NCBI RefSeq assembly: GCF_013393185.1
Contig: NZ_QJQX01000036.1
Location: 62,001 to 126,000, forward strand
Source of the DNA: Sphingobium lactosutens
GTDB lineage: Bacteria; Pseudomonadota; Alphaproteobacteria; Sphingomonadales; Sphingomonadaceae
Direction of reading: 5' to 3'
DNA: 64,000 nucleotides
The position numbers and the translations under genes are program-made. Each line of letters opens with the position of its first letter. Within the stretch, counting starts at the first letter, position 1. Positions 9,518-17,622 of the stretch are shown here, piece after piece. The notes under the pieces were generated by a model, which worked only from the letters and a program-made list of their open reading frames with translations, made no database searches and was not told the DNA's origin.

Positions 9518-10054
9518 TCAGGGCGCGTCATCCTCCAGGCTTTCCAGCGCCTGCCGGTCTTCATGCGACACGAATTCGCAGGCCAGCAGCGTCCGCCCCG
9601 CCATCGCCGGCCCCTGCCGCGCGACGATCGAGATCAGCCCCATCTCCTGCATGCCCTGCTCCGCATCATCCAGCTGCCGCGCAAAGCCGAGGCTGGACGC
9701 ACCGAGCAGATGGCTCTTTTCCGCGCTGAGACCGTAGCGCTTCGCCGCTTCCGCCGCGACCTCGCCCTCCAGCAACACCCCGACCGACATGCCGGCGAAC
9801 AGCACCGCCTTCGCCACGAAGCCGTCCCGCTCGATCGGCTTGGGCAGCGGATAAATGGCCGCGCCAAGGGTGGACGTGTCCGCCTTGGCGATCGTCTCGG
9901 CCGCTTCGTAGAGCGCCGTCGCGCTCCCTGTCGAATAGGGCGGCTGGCACAGGGCGGCGCCGAAAAAGTCGGGCGCCTCCTGCGCGGCGGCGGGCGTGGC
10001 CAGCATGATGGTCATCGGCATCATGATGCGGGCGATGGGAAATAATCTGCTCAT
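9518..10054 (-). CDS. Exported hypothetical protein, 178 aa
   Basis: A Sec signal peptide (residues 1-24, ending ATPAAAQE) precedes a mature domain of about 150 residues. The domain has two cysteines (in ALCQPPYS and LLACEFVS) that could form a disulfide, and an amphipathic helical middle (EGEVAAEAAKRYGLSAEKSHLLGASSL). I do not recognise the family. It lies between the aminotransferase terminator and the LysR gene on the opposite strand to the aminotransferases. No good ribosome site is visible before the ATG. The signal peptide and typical codon pattern support a real secreted protein; function is unknown. Confidence 0.65.
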   Translation of the reverse strand: MSRLFPIARIMMPMTIMLATPAAAQEAPDFFGAALCQPPYSTGSATALYEAAETIAKADTSTLGAAIYPLPKPIERDGFVAKAVLFAGMSVGVLLEGEVAAEAAKRYGLSAEKSHLLGASSLGFARQLDDAEQGMQEMGLISIVARQGPAMAGRTLLACEFVSHEDRQALESLEDDAP

Positions 10055-10072
10055 GCGTGCGGGATGCGCAAT

Positions 10073-10957
10073 TTATTTCGCTTTTTCAACGATAGTGATC
10101 GACGGCCCGCCCGCCCGCGCCGCCAGCACCGCGACCATCTCCCGCCCCAGCGCGGCGAGCGGCCCATCGCCCTCCCGCGCATAGAGCGACACCCGCATCG
10201 GCTCGACCGCGCCCAGATCGGACCGTCGTGTCACCGCTGCGCCATCCACCCCCGCCAGCGGCAGCAGCGACACGCCCACCCCCGCCGCGACCGCCGCCGC
10301 CACGCTTTGCAGGCTGCTTCCTGAAAAGGAGACGAACCAGCGTCGCCCCTCCCGCTCCAGTTGCGCGAACATCTGGTCGCGATAGAGGCCGCCCGCCGGG
10401 AAGCAGACCAGCGGCAGCGCATCCGCCGCCACGGCCTCCATCATCCGGCCGCCCGCCGCTTCGAACCAGCCCAGCGGCTCGGCGAAGGTCGCGCGGCAAT
10501 CCGGCCCCGCCACCGCTTCCTTGACGATGACGATATCGAACTCGCCCTGCCGATAACGTTGCGCCAGATCGCGGCTCAGCCCGGTCGTCGCGTCCAGCCG
10601 GATATGCCGGTGCGTCCGCGCGAAGCCGGCAAAAGCCTGCGCCATCGCGCCCGTCGCCAGATCCTCCGGCAGCCCGATCGAGATCGCCGCCGTTCCCGCC
10701 GGGTCGCGCAGCAGCAGCGCCGCATCCTCATTGAGCAGCAATATCCGCCGGGCATGGCCGATCAGCCGCTCACCCATCGCGGTCAGGCATACCGGCCGCG
10801 CCGACCGGTCGACCAGCGCATGGCCCGCCATCTCCTCCAGTCGGCCCAGTTGCTGGCTGATGGTCGACTGGGTCATGTTCAGCCGCTCGGCCGCGCGTGT
10901 GAAATTGCCGCTGTCGGCGATGGCGACGAAGCTGCGCAGCAGGCGGGGATCGAACAT
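10073..10957 (-). CDS. LysR-family transcriptional regulator
   Basis: A 294-residue regulator with the N-terminal LysR winged helix (FDPRLLRSFVAIADSGNFTRAAERLNMTQSTISQQ..., residues 1-62) and a PBP2-type inducer domain (about 88-290). The ATG at 10957 places the HTH at the expected position; an upstream in-frame start only adds MIT-type residues. It is transcribed divergently from the amidohydrolase at 11062, with about 100 bp between. By the usual LysR arrangement that gene is its most likely target (inference). The ligand is not deducible from sequence. Confidence 0.92.
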   Translation of the reverse strand: MFDPRLLRSFVAIADSGNFTRAAERLNMTQSTISQQLGRLEEMAGHALVDRSARPVCLTAMGERLIGHARRILLLNEDAALLLRDPAGTAAISIGLPEDLATGAMAQAFAGFARTHRHIRLDATTGLSRDLAQRYRQGEFDIVIVKEAVAGPDCRATFAEPLGWFEAAGGRMMEAVAADALPLVCFPAGGLYRDQMFAQLEREGRRWFVSFSGSSLQSVAAAVAAGVGVSLLPLAGVDGAAVTRRSDLGAVEPMRVSLYAREGDGPLAALGREMVAVLAARAGGPSITIVEKAK

Positions 10958-11061
10958 GGTGATCATTATCGATATGAATGATGTCCATTCCAACATCTAA
11001 TTTGCGCATGATCGCACATCCTTTAAAATCGCGTCTTTCCTCCCTGGAGCGCGGATCGACG

Positions 11062-12510
11062 ATGAAGAGACTGCTGGCCACTACCTTGCCTTTCATGGCG
11101 CTGCTCTCGTCCCCCACACTCGCCGCGCCGCAGCAGGGCGACATGATGATCCGCCACGTCTCCGTCATCGACGTCGAACATGGTCGCGCCAATGCCGATC
11201 AGGCCGTGGTCTGGCGCGGCGCGGATATCGTCGCGGTCGGCCCGGACCAGGCGATCGCCAGGGCCTGGCGCACCAGCGGATCGATCGAAGGCAAGGGCCG
11301 CTTCCTCATCCCCGCGCTCTGGGACATGCACGTCCATTTCGGCGGCGGCCCGGACCTGATCGAGGAAAACAAGGCGCTCCTCCCCCTCTATGTCGCCCAT
11401 GGCATCACCACGATCCGCGACTGTTCGGGCGACCTGCCCGAAACCGTGCTGACATGGCGCAGCGAAATCGCCAGCGGCAGCCTGTTCGGTCCGCGCCTCC
11501 TGTCCTCCGGCGCGAAGATCGAGGGGATCGCCCCGGTGTGGAAAGGCACGATCGAGGTCGGCAGCAAGGCCGATGTCGATGCCGCCATCACCCGCCTGCA
11601 ACAGCGCGACCATGTCGACTTCGTGAAGATCACCGACAGCACGTTGAAGCCCGAACTGTTCCTCTATGCCGTGTCGCAGGCAAAGGCGCACGGCCTGCGC
11701 AGTTCGGGTCATATCCCGATGGCGCTGACCGTCGGGCAGGCGGTCGATGCGGGCATCAGTTCGATCGAGCATCTCGACTATGCCTACAAAGCGGGCGTGA
11801 AGGATGAGGCCGCCATCGCCGCTGATTTCGCCGCCGGCCGCATCGACCGGGCGGAGGCCAATCGCCGCCTCGACGCGGGTTTCGATAGCGACATCGCCAT
11901 GGCCGCCTATCGCAATTTCGTCGCAAAGAATGTGTTCGTCACGCCGACGCTCAACGGCAGCCGCATCATCAGCTATCTCGACCGCGACGATCACGCCAAT
12001 GATCCCTATCTCGCCTATATCGGCCCGAAGCTGCGCAAGACCTATGACTGGCGCATCCAGCGCGCCGCCCAGGCCGACGCCGCCGCCATCACCGCGCGCC
12101 ACGAACATTTTGAGCGGATGGCCGCCATATTGCCCTTGTTGCAGAAGGCCGGGGTGACGATCATCGCCGGCACCGATGCGGGCTTCCTCAACAGCTTCAA
12201 CTATCCGGGCATCGGACTGCACGACGAACTCTCGCTGTTCGTGAAGCAGGGCCTTTCCCCCGCGCAGGCGCTGTCCGCCGCCACCCGCGCCGGCCCGGCC
12301 TGGTTCGGCCAGTTGAACCGCTATGGCAGCGTCGAAGCGGGGAAGGCCGCCGACCTCGTCCTGCTTGACCGCAATCCCTTGCAGGATATCGAGGCCACCC
12401 GCGCCATCGCCACGGTGGTGATGCGCGGCAAAGCCTATGACCGCGCCGCGCTCGACGCGATGCTGGCCGATACGAAGGCGAAGGTCGCCGCCTGGAACAA
12501 GGCCGATTGA
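11062..12510 (+). CDS. Exported amidohydrolase-family protein (imidazolonepropionase-like)
   Basis: A 482-residue metal-dependent hydrolase with a signal peptide (MKRLLATTLPFMALLSSPTLAA). It shows the amidohydrolase signature: HVH (H90, H92), a lysine in VDFVKITDS placed as the carbamylated bridging residue, GHIP and EHLD histidines, and GTDAG aspartate. This is the pattern of the subgroup that includes exported Xaa-Pro/Xaa-Arg dipeptidases, so a peptidase or N-acyl amide substrate is possible. Specificity cannot be read here. The ATG at 11062 follows GGAGCGCGGATCGACG. Divergent from the LysR gene; a terminator follows directly. Confidence 0.85.
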   Translation: MKRLLATTLPFMALLSSPTLAAPQQGDMMIRHVSVIDVEHGRANADQAVVWRGADIVAVGPDQAIARAWRTSGSIEGKGRFLIPALWDMHVHFGGGPDLIEENKALLPLYVAHGITTIRDCSGDLPETVLTWRSEIASGSLFGPRLLSSGAKIEGIAPVWKGTIEVGSKADVDAAITRLQQRDHVDFVKITDSTLKPELFLYAVSQAKAHGLRSSGHIPMALTVGQAVDAGISSIEHLDYAYKAGVKDEAAIAADFAAGRIDRAEANRRLDAGFDSDIAMAAYRNFVAKNVFVTPTLNGSRIISYLDRDDHANDPYLAYIGPKLRKTYDWRIQRAAQADAAAITARHEHFERMAAILPLLQKAGVTIIAGTDAGFLNSFNYPGIGLHDELSLFVKQGLSPAQALSAATRAGPAWFGQLNRYGSVEAGKAADLVLLDRNPLQDIEATRAIATVVMRGKAYDRAALDAMLADTKAKVAAWNKAD

Positions 12511-12520
12511 CCGGCAAGAA

Positions 12521-12552
12521 AAAAGGCGTCCGGTCCCGCCGGACGCCTTTTT
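12521..12552 (+). terminator. Rho-independent terminator after the amidohydrolase gene
   Basis: A perfect AAAAGGCGTCCGG / CCGGACGCCTTTT stem with a 5-nt loop ending in a T-tract. The A-tract on the other side means it may also serve the convergent gene at 12586. Confidence 0.85.
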
Positions 12553-12585
12553 ATCGCCGCGTGAAGGCGGCTTTCAGTGCGGCTC

Positions 12586-13110
12586 TCAATTCAGGGCGAC
12601 GATCCTGTCATTGTCGTCCAGCAGGTTGATCGCCAGCGTCCGGTTCCCACCGTCGAACCATTTGTTGCCGTCCCGCTGATCGCTTTCCAGCTTGCGGATC
12701 TGCCGGACATAGCTGTCCTCGCTCCTGGCGAAGAGCACGGTCGCGACATATTTCTGCGACGGCGCCAGTCCTGATGGCAGCGGATGCAGCGTCTTGATCT
12801 TCGACACGCCGCGCATCGCCGCCCGATCCAGTTGCACGGAGCCGGACGATTTCAGCAGCGCAACATCGGTCGGCACGCCAGTGTCGCTGCACCTGAACTT
12901 GACCGCCACGACACCCTCCCGCACATCGCCGAGGAAGGTCGGATATTGCAGCTTCTGCGACAACATCTGGCCGGTGCGCGCGGTCCAGTCGGTCAGCGCC
13001 CGATGCTGGGCCGTCACGCTGATCTCTGTATCCTGCCCTTTCCCTGCCGCTCCGCTATAGGGCACCATGGCCAGCACGGACGACATGAGCGCGAATGTGA
13101 TCCATTTCAT
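12586..13110 (-). CDS. Exported TonB C-terminal-like domain protein
   Basis: A 174-residue protein with signal peptide MKWITFALMSSVLAMVPYSGAAG and a GGGAGA ribosome site before the ATG at 13110. The mature part resembles the TonB/TolA C-terminal fold: KLQYPTFLGDVREGVVAVKFRCSDTG, then GVPTDVALLKSSGSVQLDRAAMRGVSKIKTLHPLPSG, the usual Y-P...G-x-V-x-V-x-F...SG...LD-A pattern. It lacks the N-terminal membrane anchor and Pro-rich spacer of a true TonB, so it is probably a periplasmic TonB-like protein rather than an energy transducer. Convergent with the amidohydrolase. Confidence 0.7.
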   Translation of the reverse strand: MKWITFALMSSVLAMVPYSGAAGKGQDTEISVTAQHRALTDWTARTGQMLSQKLQYPTFLGDVREGVVAVKFRCSDTGVPTDVALLKSSGSVQLDRAAMRGVSKIKTLHPLPSGLAPSQKYVATVLFARSEDSYVRQIRKLESDQRDGNKWFDGGNRTLAINLLDDNDRIVALN

Positions 13111-13462
13111 GTTCGATCTCCCGCCTGAGGATGATCGGCCGGTTGCGTGAGGGCTGGCGCAGTCTGCGGCGTCTAGTCGGCCCGCTCGCGGTCGAAAGTC
13201 CATGGCGGGCGACCCACCACCATGGGCGGTCGGACTAGCAAAAACGAACGAATATGACAAAGATATAATATTTTTGGAATGTTAACTATGCGAAATACAG
13301 GCCATATAAAATATTGTTTCGCTGCCTTATCGACTTGATACAGCTCGGCTCGTCGCATTTCCCCGCCCGACTCGCGGCACGGGCCCATCCTGCAAAGCCC
13401 ATTGGAATGTCAGAATATTCCGATATATGGATTTTAGATCCACAAGGTGAGAGGGGCGGAAT
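13111..13462. other. Intergenic region with AT-rich stretch, likely divergent promoters
   Basis: 352 bases without a supported gene. The first 130 bases are GC-rich. Bases 13238-13320 are notably AT-rich (several TATAAT-like hexamers, e.g. around 13266 and 13310). Close to the lyase start are small dyads, TGGAT-TTTAG-ATCCA (about 13428-13442) and a GGAAT...ATTCC pair just upstream. Placement suggests promoters for both divergent genes; no defined operator can be assigned. Confidence 0.45.
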
Positions 13463-14746
13463 ATGCGAAGCAGGTTCATAGGGCTGGGGCTGTTCGCGCC
13501 GCTCCTGCTCGCCGCCGCGACGTCAGGCAAGCCTGCCCGTGAATGGACCGACGCGACCACCGGCCATCGCATCGTCCGGGTCGATGACCGCCCCGGCAAT
13601 TACGGCCTCTATTTCAATTACAATCCCTTCACCCCCGACGGAAGGCGTATGGTCTATCTGACGCCGGAGGGCATCCGCGTCGCCAACGTCGGCAGCTGGA
13701 CCACGCGGCTGGTGCTGAAGGAAAAGGTCGACCGGCTGCTCTTCGTCGGCAACCGCGCGCCCATTGCCTATTACACCACCAACCCGACCGGCGGCACCGA
13801 GAATGAAGGGCCGTCCGTGGTCTGGTCGGTCGATCTGGACACCGGCAAGCGCCGCCGCATCGCCGACCTGCCCGGCGGCCGGATCGAGGCGATCAACGCC
13901 GACGACAGCCTGCTCGCGGGTCATTACGAACTGGAACCGCCCCCGCCCGCCATCGCCGCGCAGGGCAAGCGCGATCCCAAAACCGGATCGCCCGGCTATA
14001 GCGGCACCGGCCCGGACGGCCGCCCCCTCTCCTTCGCGGAGGCCAAGGCGCAATGGATGGACGCCCGCCTCGCCGCCGGCGTGCCGATGGAAATCTTCAG
14101 CATCGACATCCGCACCGGGCAGCGGCGCAGCATCACCCGCTCGAAGGACTGGCTCAACCATGTCCAGTTCTCACCGACCGATCCGACCCTGCTCATGTAT
14201 TGCCATGAAGGGCCATGGCAGCAGGTCGACCGCATCTGGACCATCCGCACCGACGGCAGCGCGAAGACGAAGGTCCACCAGCGCAGCTTCCAGGGCGAGA
14301 TTGCCGGTCACGAATATTGGGCGCCCGACGGCCGCACCATCTGGTACGACCTGATCCAGCCGCAGGGCGGGCGCTGGCTGGCGGGCCATGATGTGGTGAG
14401 CGGCGCGCGCCGCTGGTATGCGCTGCGTCCCGATCAGGGCAGCTATCATTTCAGTTCATCGCCCGACGGCCGGACATTCTCCGGCGACGGCGGCAATGAC
14501 GGCAAATATATCAGCCTCTTCCACCCCCGCCCCGACGATAGCCCGCGCGCCCGCACCACGCTGGACGGCGACCGGCTGATCGCGACCGGCACGCTCGACA
14601 CCGAGCGCCTCGCCGACCTGTCGAAGCATGACTACACGCTCGAACCCAACCAGCATTTCACCCCCGACGGCAAATGGCTCGTCTATCGCAGCAATATCGA
14701 AGGCAAGCCCGCCATCTACGCGGTCGAAGTGGCGGAGGGGAAATAG
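13463..14746 (+). CDS. Oligogalacturonate lyase-like protein (PL22 family)
   Basis: Seven-bladed beta-propeller lyase that cleaves oligogalacturonides, products of pectin breakdown. The 427 residues start with a probable signal peptide (MRSRFIGLGLFAPLLLAAATSG). Family blocks are visible: REWTDATTGHRIVRV, HVQFSPTDPTLLMYCHEGPW, GHEYWAPDGRTIWYD, SSPDGRTFSGDGG and EPNQHFTPDGKWLVYRSN. The conserved metal/substrate-site histidines and glutamine are retained. No other pectin genes (kdu, exu, polygalacturonase) lie nearby. Cytoplasmic forms of this enzyme lack a signal, so export is notable. The family call is good; the exact substrate is not proven. Confidence 0.85.
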   Translation: MRSRFIGLGLFAPLLLAAATSGKPAREWTDATTGHRIVRVDDRPGNYGLYFNYNPFTPDGRRMVYLTPEGIRVANVGSWTTRLVLKEKVDRLLFVGNRAPIAYYTTNPTGGTENEGPSVVWSVDLDTGKRRRIADLPGGRIEAINADDSLLAGHYELEPPPPAIAAQGKRDPKTGSPGYSGTGPDGRPLSFAEAKAQWMDARLAAGVPMEIFSIDIRTGQRRSITRSKDWLNHVQFSPTDPTLLMYCHEGPWQQVDRIWTIRTDGSAKTKVHQRSFQGEIAGHEYWAPDGRTIWYDLIQPQGGRWLAGHDVVSGARRWYALRPDQGSYHFSSSPDGRTFSGDGGNDGKYISLFHPRPDDSPRARTTLDGDRLIATGTLDTERLADLSKHDYTLEPNQHFTPDGKWLVYRSNIEGKPAIYAVEVAEGK

Positions 14747-14761
14747 CCTACCGATTTATAG

Positions 14762-14868
14762 CCGTTCGTCCTGAGTAGCCATTGAGCGAAGTCGAAATGG
14801 CGTATCGAAGGATCAATGCTTCGATATAGGGCTTCGACAAGCTCAGCCCTTACTCAGCACGAACGGAG
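14762..14868. repeat. Dispersed palindromic repeat, family A, copy 1
   Basis: CCGTTCGTCCTGAGTAGCC on the left and CTCAGCACGAACGG on the right form the outer arms. Inner segments carry GCGAAGTCGAAATGGCG and GCTTCGACAAGCTCAG, the motif shared with copies at 18880, 49488 and 50625. It fills the gap between the PL22 gene and the SRPBCC gene and may act as a bidirectional terminator. Confidence 0.75.
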
Positions 14869-14883
14869 TGCGGGCGGCGCCAG

Positions 14884-15351
14884 CTAAGCACTCGCCGCAG
14901 ACGTCTCGGCTAACGCCCTGAACTGCTCGGCCATCTGGTCCCAGCCGGGATGGAAGCCCATTTCCTCATGCCGCGCCTTGGCCTCGGCGTCCCAATGGCG
15001 CGCGGTGGCGGTGAAGCGCGTGCCCTCGCCCTCGTCCGCGAAGCTCCAGATCGCGGTCATGAAGGGCGTCTGCGGAATCCAGCCCGACGCATAGGCGTCG
15101 GTCGTCACCACCAGTTGGCCGGGCAACACCTCCAGAAATACGCCCTCCATCGGCCCGGTCTCCTCGCCATCGGGACCGAACATCTGCACCGCGCTACGCC
15201 CGCCGGGACGCAAATCCTCCTCGATCACCTCGGCGCGCCATGGTTTGGGGCAGAACCATTCGTCCTTCAGGTCCGTCCACACCTTCCAGCATATCTCCCG
15301 CGGAGCGGCGACATGGCAGGTCACGGTCAGCTCATATTCGGCGCTGCTCAT
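14884..15351 (-). CDS. SRPBCC/AHSA1-type START-fold protein
   Basis: A 155-residue SRPBCC (Bet v 1-like) protein with the AHSA1 arrangement: VTCHVAAPREICWKVWTDLKDEWFCPKPW near the N-terminus, GGRSAVQMFGPDGEETGPMEGVFLEV in the middle and FHPGWDQMAEQFRALAE at the end. Such proteins bind hydrophobic ligands; the specific ligand is unknown. The ATG at 15351 overlaps the stop of the upstream VOC gene by 4 bases (ATGA), so it is translationally coupled. Last gene of a five-gene minus-strand operon starting at 17500. Confidence 0.87.
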   Translation of the reverse strand: MSSAEYELTVTCHVAAPREICWKVWTDLKDEWFCPKPWRAEVIEEDLRPGGRSAVQMFGPDGEETGPMEGVFLEVLPGQLVVTTDAYASGWIPQTPFMTAIWSFADEGEGTRFTATARHWDAEAKARHEEMGFHPGWDQMAEQFRALAETSAASA

Positions 15352-15839
15352 GCGCTCTTTCCCTCGAAAGCCGCCTGCATCGCGGCGGTGTCCAGTTTCC
15401 GCATCGTCATCATCGCCTGCATCATCCGGGCGATGCCGGCATTGTCGTCGGTCTGGTAATTGGCCATGATCTGCCGCGTCACCAGTTGCCAGGACAGACC
15501 ATATTTGTCCGTCACCCAGCCGCACGGCCCGTCCTTGCCGCCGTCGGCGGTCAGCGCGTCGAAATAGCGGTCCAGTTCCGCCTGATCCTCGCACGCCACC
15601 GACAGCGATATCGCCTCGTCGAACGTGAACTGGGGACCGCCGTTCAGCGCCTGATAGCCCTGTCCGAACAGGGTGAACTCGACCAGCAGCACGCTCCCGC
15701 CCGCCAAGGGCGAAGGCGATGGATTTTCCTCCGGATAATAGCTGACATGATCAATGGTACCGCCAAAGACGGAGACATAGAAATTCGCCGCCTCCAGACC
15801 ATTGCCGTCGAACCAGAGGCAGGGAGATATCTTGCTCAT
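15348..15839 (-). CDS. PhnB-like VOC family protein
   Basis: A 163-residue PhnB-type vicinal-oxygen-chelate protein: ISPCLWFDGNGLEAANFYVSVFGG at the N-terminus, FTFDEAISLSVACEDQAELDRYFDALT, and the characteristic CGWVTDKYGLSWQLV. This family is often labelled 3-demethylubiquinone-9 3-methyltransferase, but that reaction is not supported for most members. The start at 15839 overlaps the previous stop by one base (TGATG). Preceded and followed by coupled genes; function is unknown beyond fold. Confidence 0.88.
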   Translation of the reverse strand: MSKISPCLWFDGNGLEAANFYVSVFGGTIDHVSYYPEENPSPSPLAGGSVLLVEFTLFGQGYQALNGGPQFTFDEAISLSVACEDQAELDRYFDALTADGGKDGPCGWVTDKYGLSWQLVTRQIMANYQTDDNAGIARMMQAMMTMRKLDTAAMQAAFEGKSA

Positions 15840-16639
15840 CACGCTGCTCCCTTGCTGCCGACCAGCGCGAACATCGCGCCCTGCGGGTCGGTCGCCTGGA
15901 TGATCCACGCGCCGCCGGGCACTTCCATCGGCCCTTGCAGCACCGTGCCGCCGCCGGCCTTCACCCGCTCGACCGCCGCATCGATATCGCCGACGGTGAA
16001 GTAGAAGAGCCAGGCAGGCATCGGCATCTGTTCGGGATGCGGCATGATGCCGCCGGTCATCCCATCGAATACGGTCGCACCGGTCTGCGACACGAGCTGG
16101 TAGCTGCCCATCTCGCCCATATCCATGGCGTCGCCCTTGGTCCAGCCGAACTGCCCGGTGTAGAAAGCCAGATCCTTCTCGAAATCCCCGGCATAGAGTT
16201 CATGCCAGCTGACATGCCCCATCGGCATGCCGGTCGGCGCCTCCATCCCGTCGGGGCTGGAGCCTTTAAGCAGCATGAAGATCGCGCCGCCCGGATCGGC
16301 CATGACAGCAAAGCGCCCGACGCCGGGAATATCCTCCGGCGGCCGCTTCACGCTGCCGCCCGCCGCGGTGAGCCGCTCGGCATCGGCGTCGACATCGTTC
16401 GACCCGACATAGCCGCCCCACCAGGGGGTCATGCCGCAATCCTTCGCCTCGGCCGGAATCGACATCACGCCGCCCAGCGGACCGGCGCTGCCGGACACGA
16501 CATTATAGGGATCATCGGTCCGCTCGCCGCCAAAGGGCGCGCTGGTCCATCCGACGACATCGCCATAGAAAGCCAGCGCCGCCTTGGGATCGCTGGTCAT
16601 CAGTTCATACCAGAAGAATTTGCCGGAAAAATCGGTCAT
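15839..16639 (-). CDS. Two-domain VOC/glyoxalase-fold protein
   Basis: 266 residues with two tandem VOC modules. The first starts FFWYELMTSDPKAALAFYGDVVGW, the second VSWHELYAGDFEKDLAFYTGQFGW; each has a PGVGRFAVMADPGGAIF- or PGGAWIIQATDPQGAMF-like end. This is the class I extradiol/glyoxalase scaffold as found in CFP32-like proteins. No substrate can be inferred. The start MTDFSGKFFW at 16639 is chosen because homology begins there. Member of the 17500-14884 operon. Confidence 0.87.
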   Translation of the reverse strand: MTDFSGKFFWYELMTSDPKAALAFYGDVVGWTSAPFGGERTDDPYNVVSGSAGPLGGVMSIPAEAKDCGMTPWWGGYVGSNDVDADAERLTAAGGSVKRPPEDIPGVGRFAVMADPGGAIFMLLKGSSPDGMEAPTGMPMGHVSWHELYAGDFEKDLAFYTGQFGWTKGDAMDMGEMGSYQLVSQTGATVFDGMTGGIMPHPEQMPMPAWLFYFTVGDIDAAVERVKAGGGTVLQGPMEVPGGAWIIQATDPQGAMFALVGSKGAA

Positions 16640-16673
16640 CGTCTTTCTCCCGAACAGTCGGATTTCAGCAATC

Positions 16674-17036
16674 CTAGGCCTTGGCGTCGAGCAGCACCTC
16701 GAACCCGCCATAGATCAGCCGCGCGCCGGAAAAGGGCATGTCCTCGCCCTCCTTGGGCTGCATGCGCTCATCCTTCATCACCTTCTCGGCGCCGGCGTCG
16801 CGGGTTTCCTTGTCGGGCCATTCGATCCAGGAAAAGACGACCTCCTCATCCTCCTCCGCGATCACGGCGGTGCGGAAGTCGTTGACCTTGCCGACCTTGA
16901 TGTCGTTGCCCCAGCATTCCACGACGCGCAGCGCGCCATATTCGATGAAGATCGGCGCAGCAAAGGCGGCGACCTCCCTGTAGCGTTCCTTGTTGCCCTT
17001 GGGCACCGGGATCACGAAACCGTCCATATAGGCCAT
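16674..17036 (-). CDS. DUF1428 family protein (YbaA-like)
   Basis: A 120-residue protein with the DUF1428 signature: MAYMDGFVIPVPKGNKERYREVA at the start, then IEYGALRVVECWGNDI, FSWIEWPDKETRDAG and a C-terminal MPFSGARLIYGGFEVLLD. The fold is ferredoxin-like (dimeric alpha-beta barrel superfamily). Biological role is not established. Often found next to VOC and SRPBCC genes with an ArsR/HxlR regulator, as here. Confidence 0.92.
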   Translation of the reverse strand: MAYMDGFVIPVPKGNKERYREVAAFAAPIFIEYGALRVVECWGNDIKVGKVNDFRTAVIAEEDEEVVFSWIEWPDKETRDAGAEKVMKDERMQPKEGEDMPFSGARLIYGGFEVLLDAKA

Positions 17037-17059
17037 CGTCTCTCTCCTATTTTATCCGT

Positions 17060-17500
17060 TCAGGCTTCGGCCGCCTGACCGCCGGCCATTGCGGCTTCCA
17101 TGTCCATCCACATCACTTCCCAGATATGGCCATCAAGATCCGCGAAATTGCGGCCATACATGAAGCCATGATCCTGTTTCGGATTGGGTTCGGTGCCGCC
17201 CGACGCCAGCGCCCGGCCGACCACATCGTCGACCGCATCGCGGCTCGTCTCACTCAAACACAGCAGCACCTGTGCGGTTTCATGGGCATCGGGAATCTTA
17301 CGCGGGGTGAAGCTCCGGAACCGCTCATGGGTCAGCAGCATCACATGGATCACGTCCGAAAAGCGTATCATCTGCGTGCTGTCATCGGCGAAATCATCGT
17401 TCCGCACGCCGCCGACCGCTTCATAAAAGGCGATGGCCGCAGGCAAGTCGCTGACGGGCAGGTTGACGAAAATCATCTTCGGAGCGGGTTCGTTCGACAT
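17060..17500 (-). CDS. VOC family protein (glyoxalase/bleomycin-resistance fold)
   Basis: A 146-residue single-module VOC protein: KMIFVNLPVSDLPAAIAFYEAVGG, then the VIHVMLLTHERFRSFTP block and DLDGHIWEVMWMDMEAA near the end. First gene of the five-gene operon. The ATG at 17500 faces the HxlR-SCP2 regulator across a 122-bp AT-rich gap. An in-frame upstream start at 17569 would extend into that regulatory gap and is rejected. Confidence 0.88.
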   Translation of the reverse strand: MSNEPAPKMIFVNLPVSDLPAAIAFYEAVGGVRNDDFADDSTQMIRFSDVIHVMLLTHERFRSFTPRKIPDAHETAQVLLCLSETSRDAVDDVVGRALASGGTEPNPKQDHGFMYGRNFADLDGHIWEVMWMDMEAAMAGGQAAEA

Positions 17501-17622
17501 CGCACTTCTCCTCAGGATCTTATGGTTCGGCCGCGCCCTCTCTCCTCCAGGCGACTCACCGACTTGCACTTTGTGAACTCATATATTATCTTATGCAACA
17601 GTTAAGTTAGAAAAGATAACCA
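17501..17622. promoter_or_regulatory. Divergent promoter region between VOC operon and HxlR-SCP2 regulator
   Basis: The only clearly AT-rich part is 17560-17620 (TATATTATCTTATG, then GTTAAGTTAGAAAAGATAAC). It includes a GTTA...TAAC dyad (17606-17620) immediately before the regulator's ATG. This suggests an operator for autoregulation, by inference only. Confidence 0.45.
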
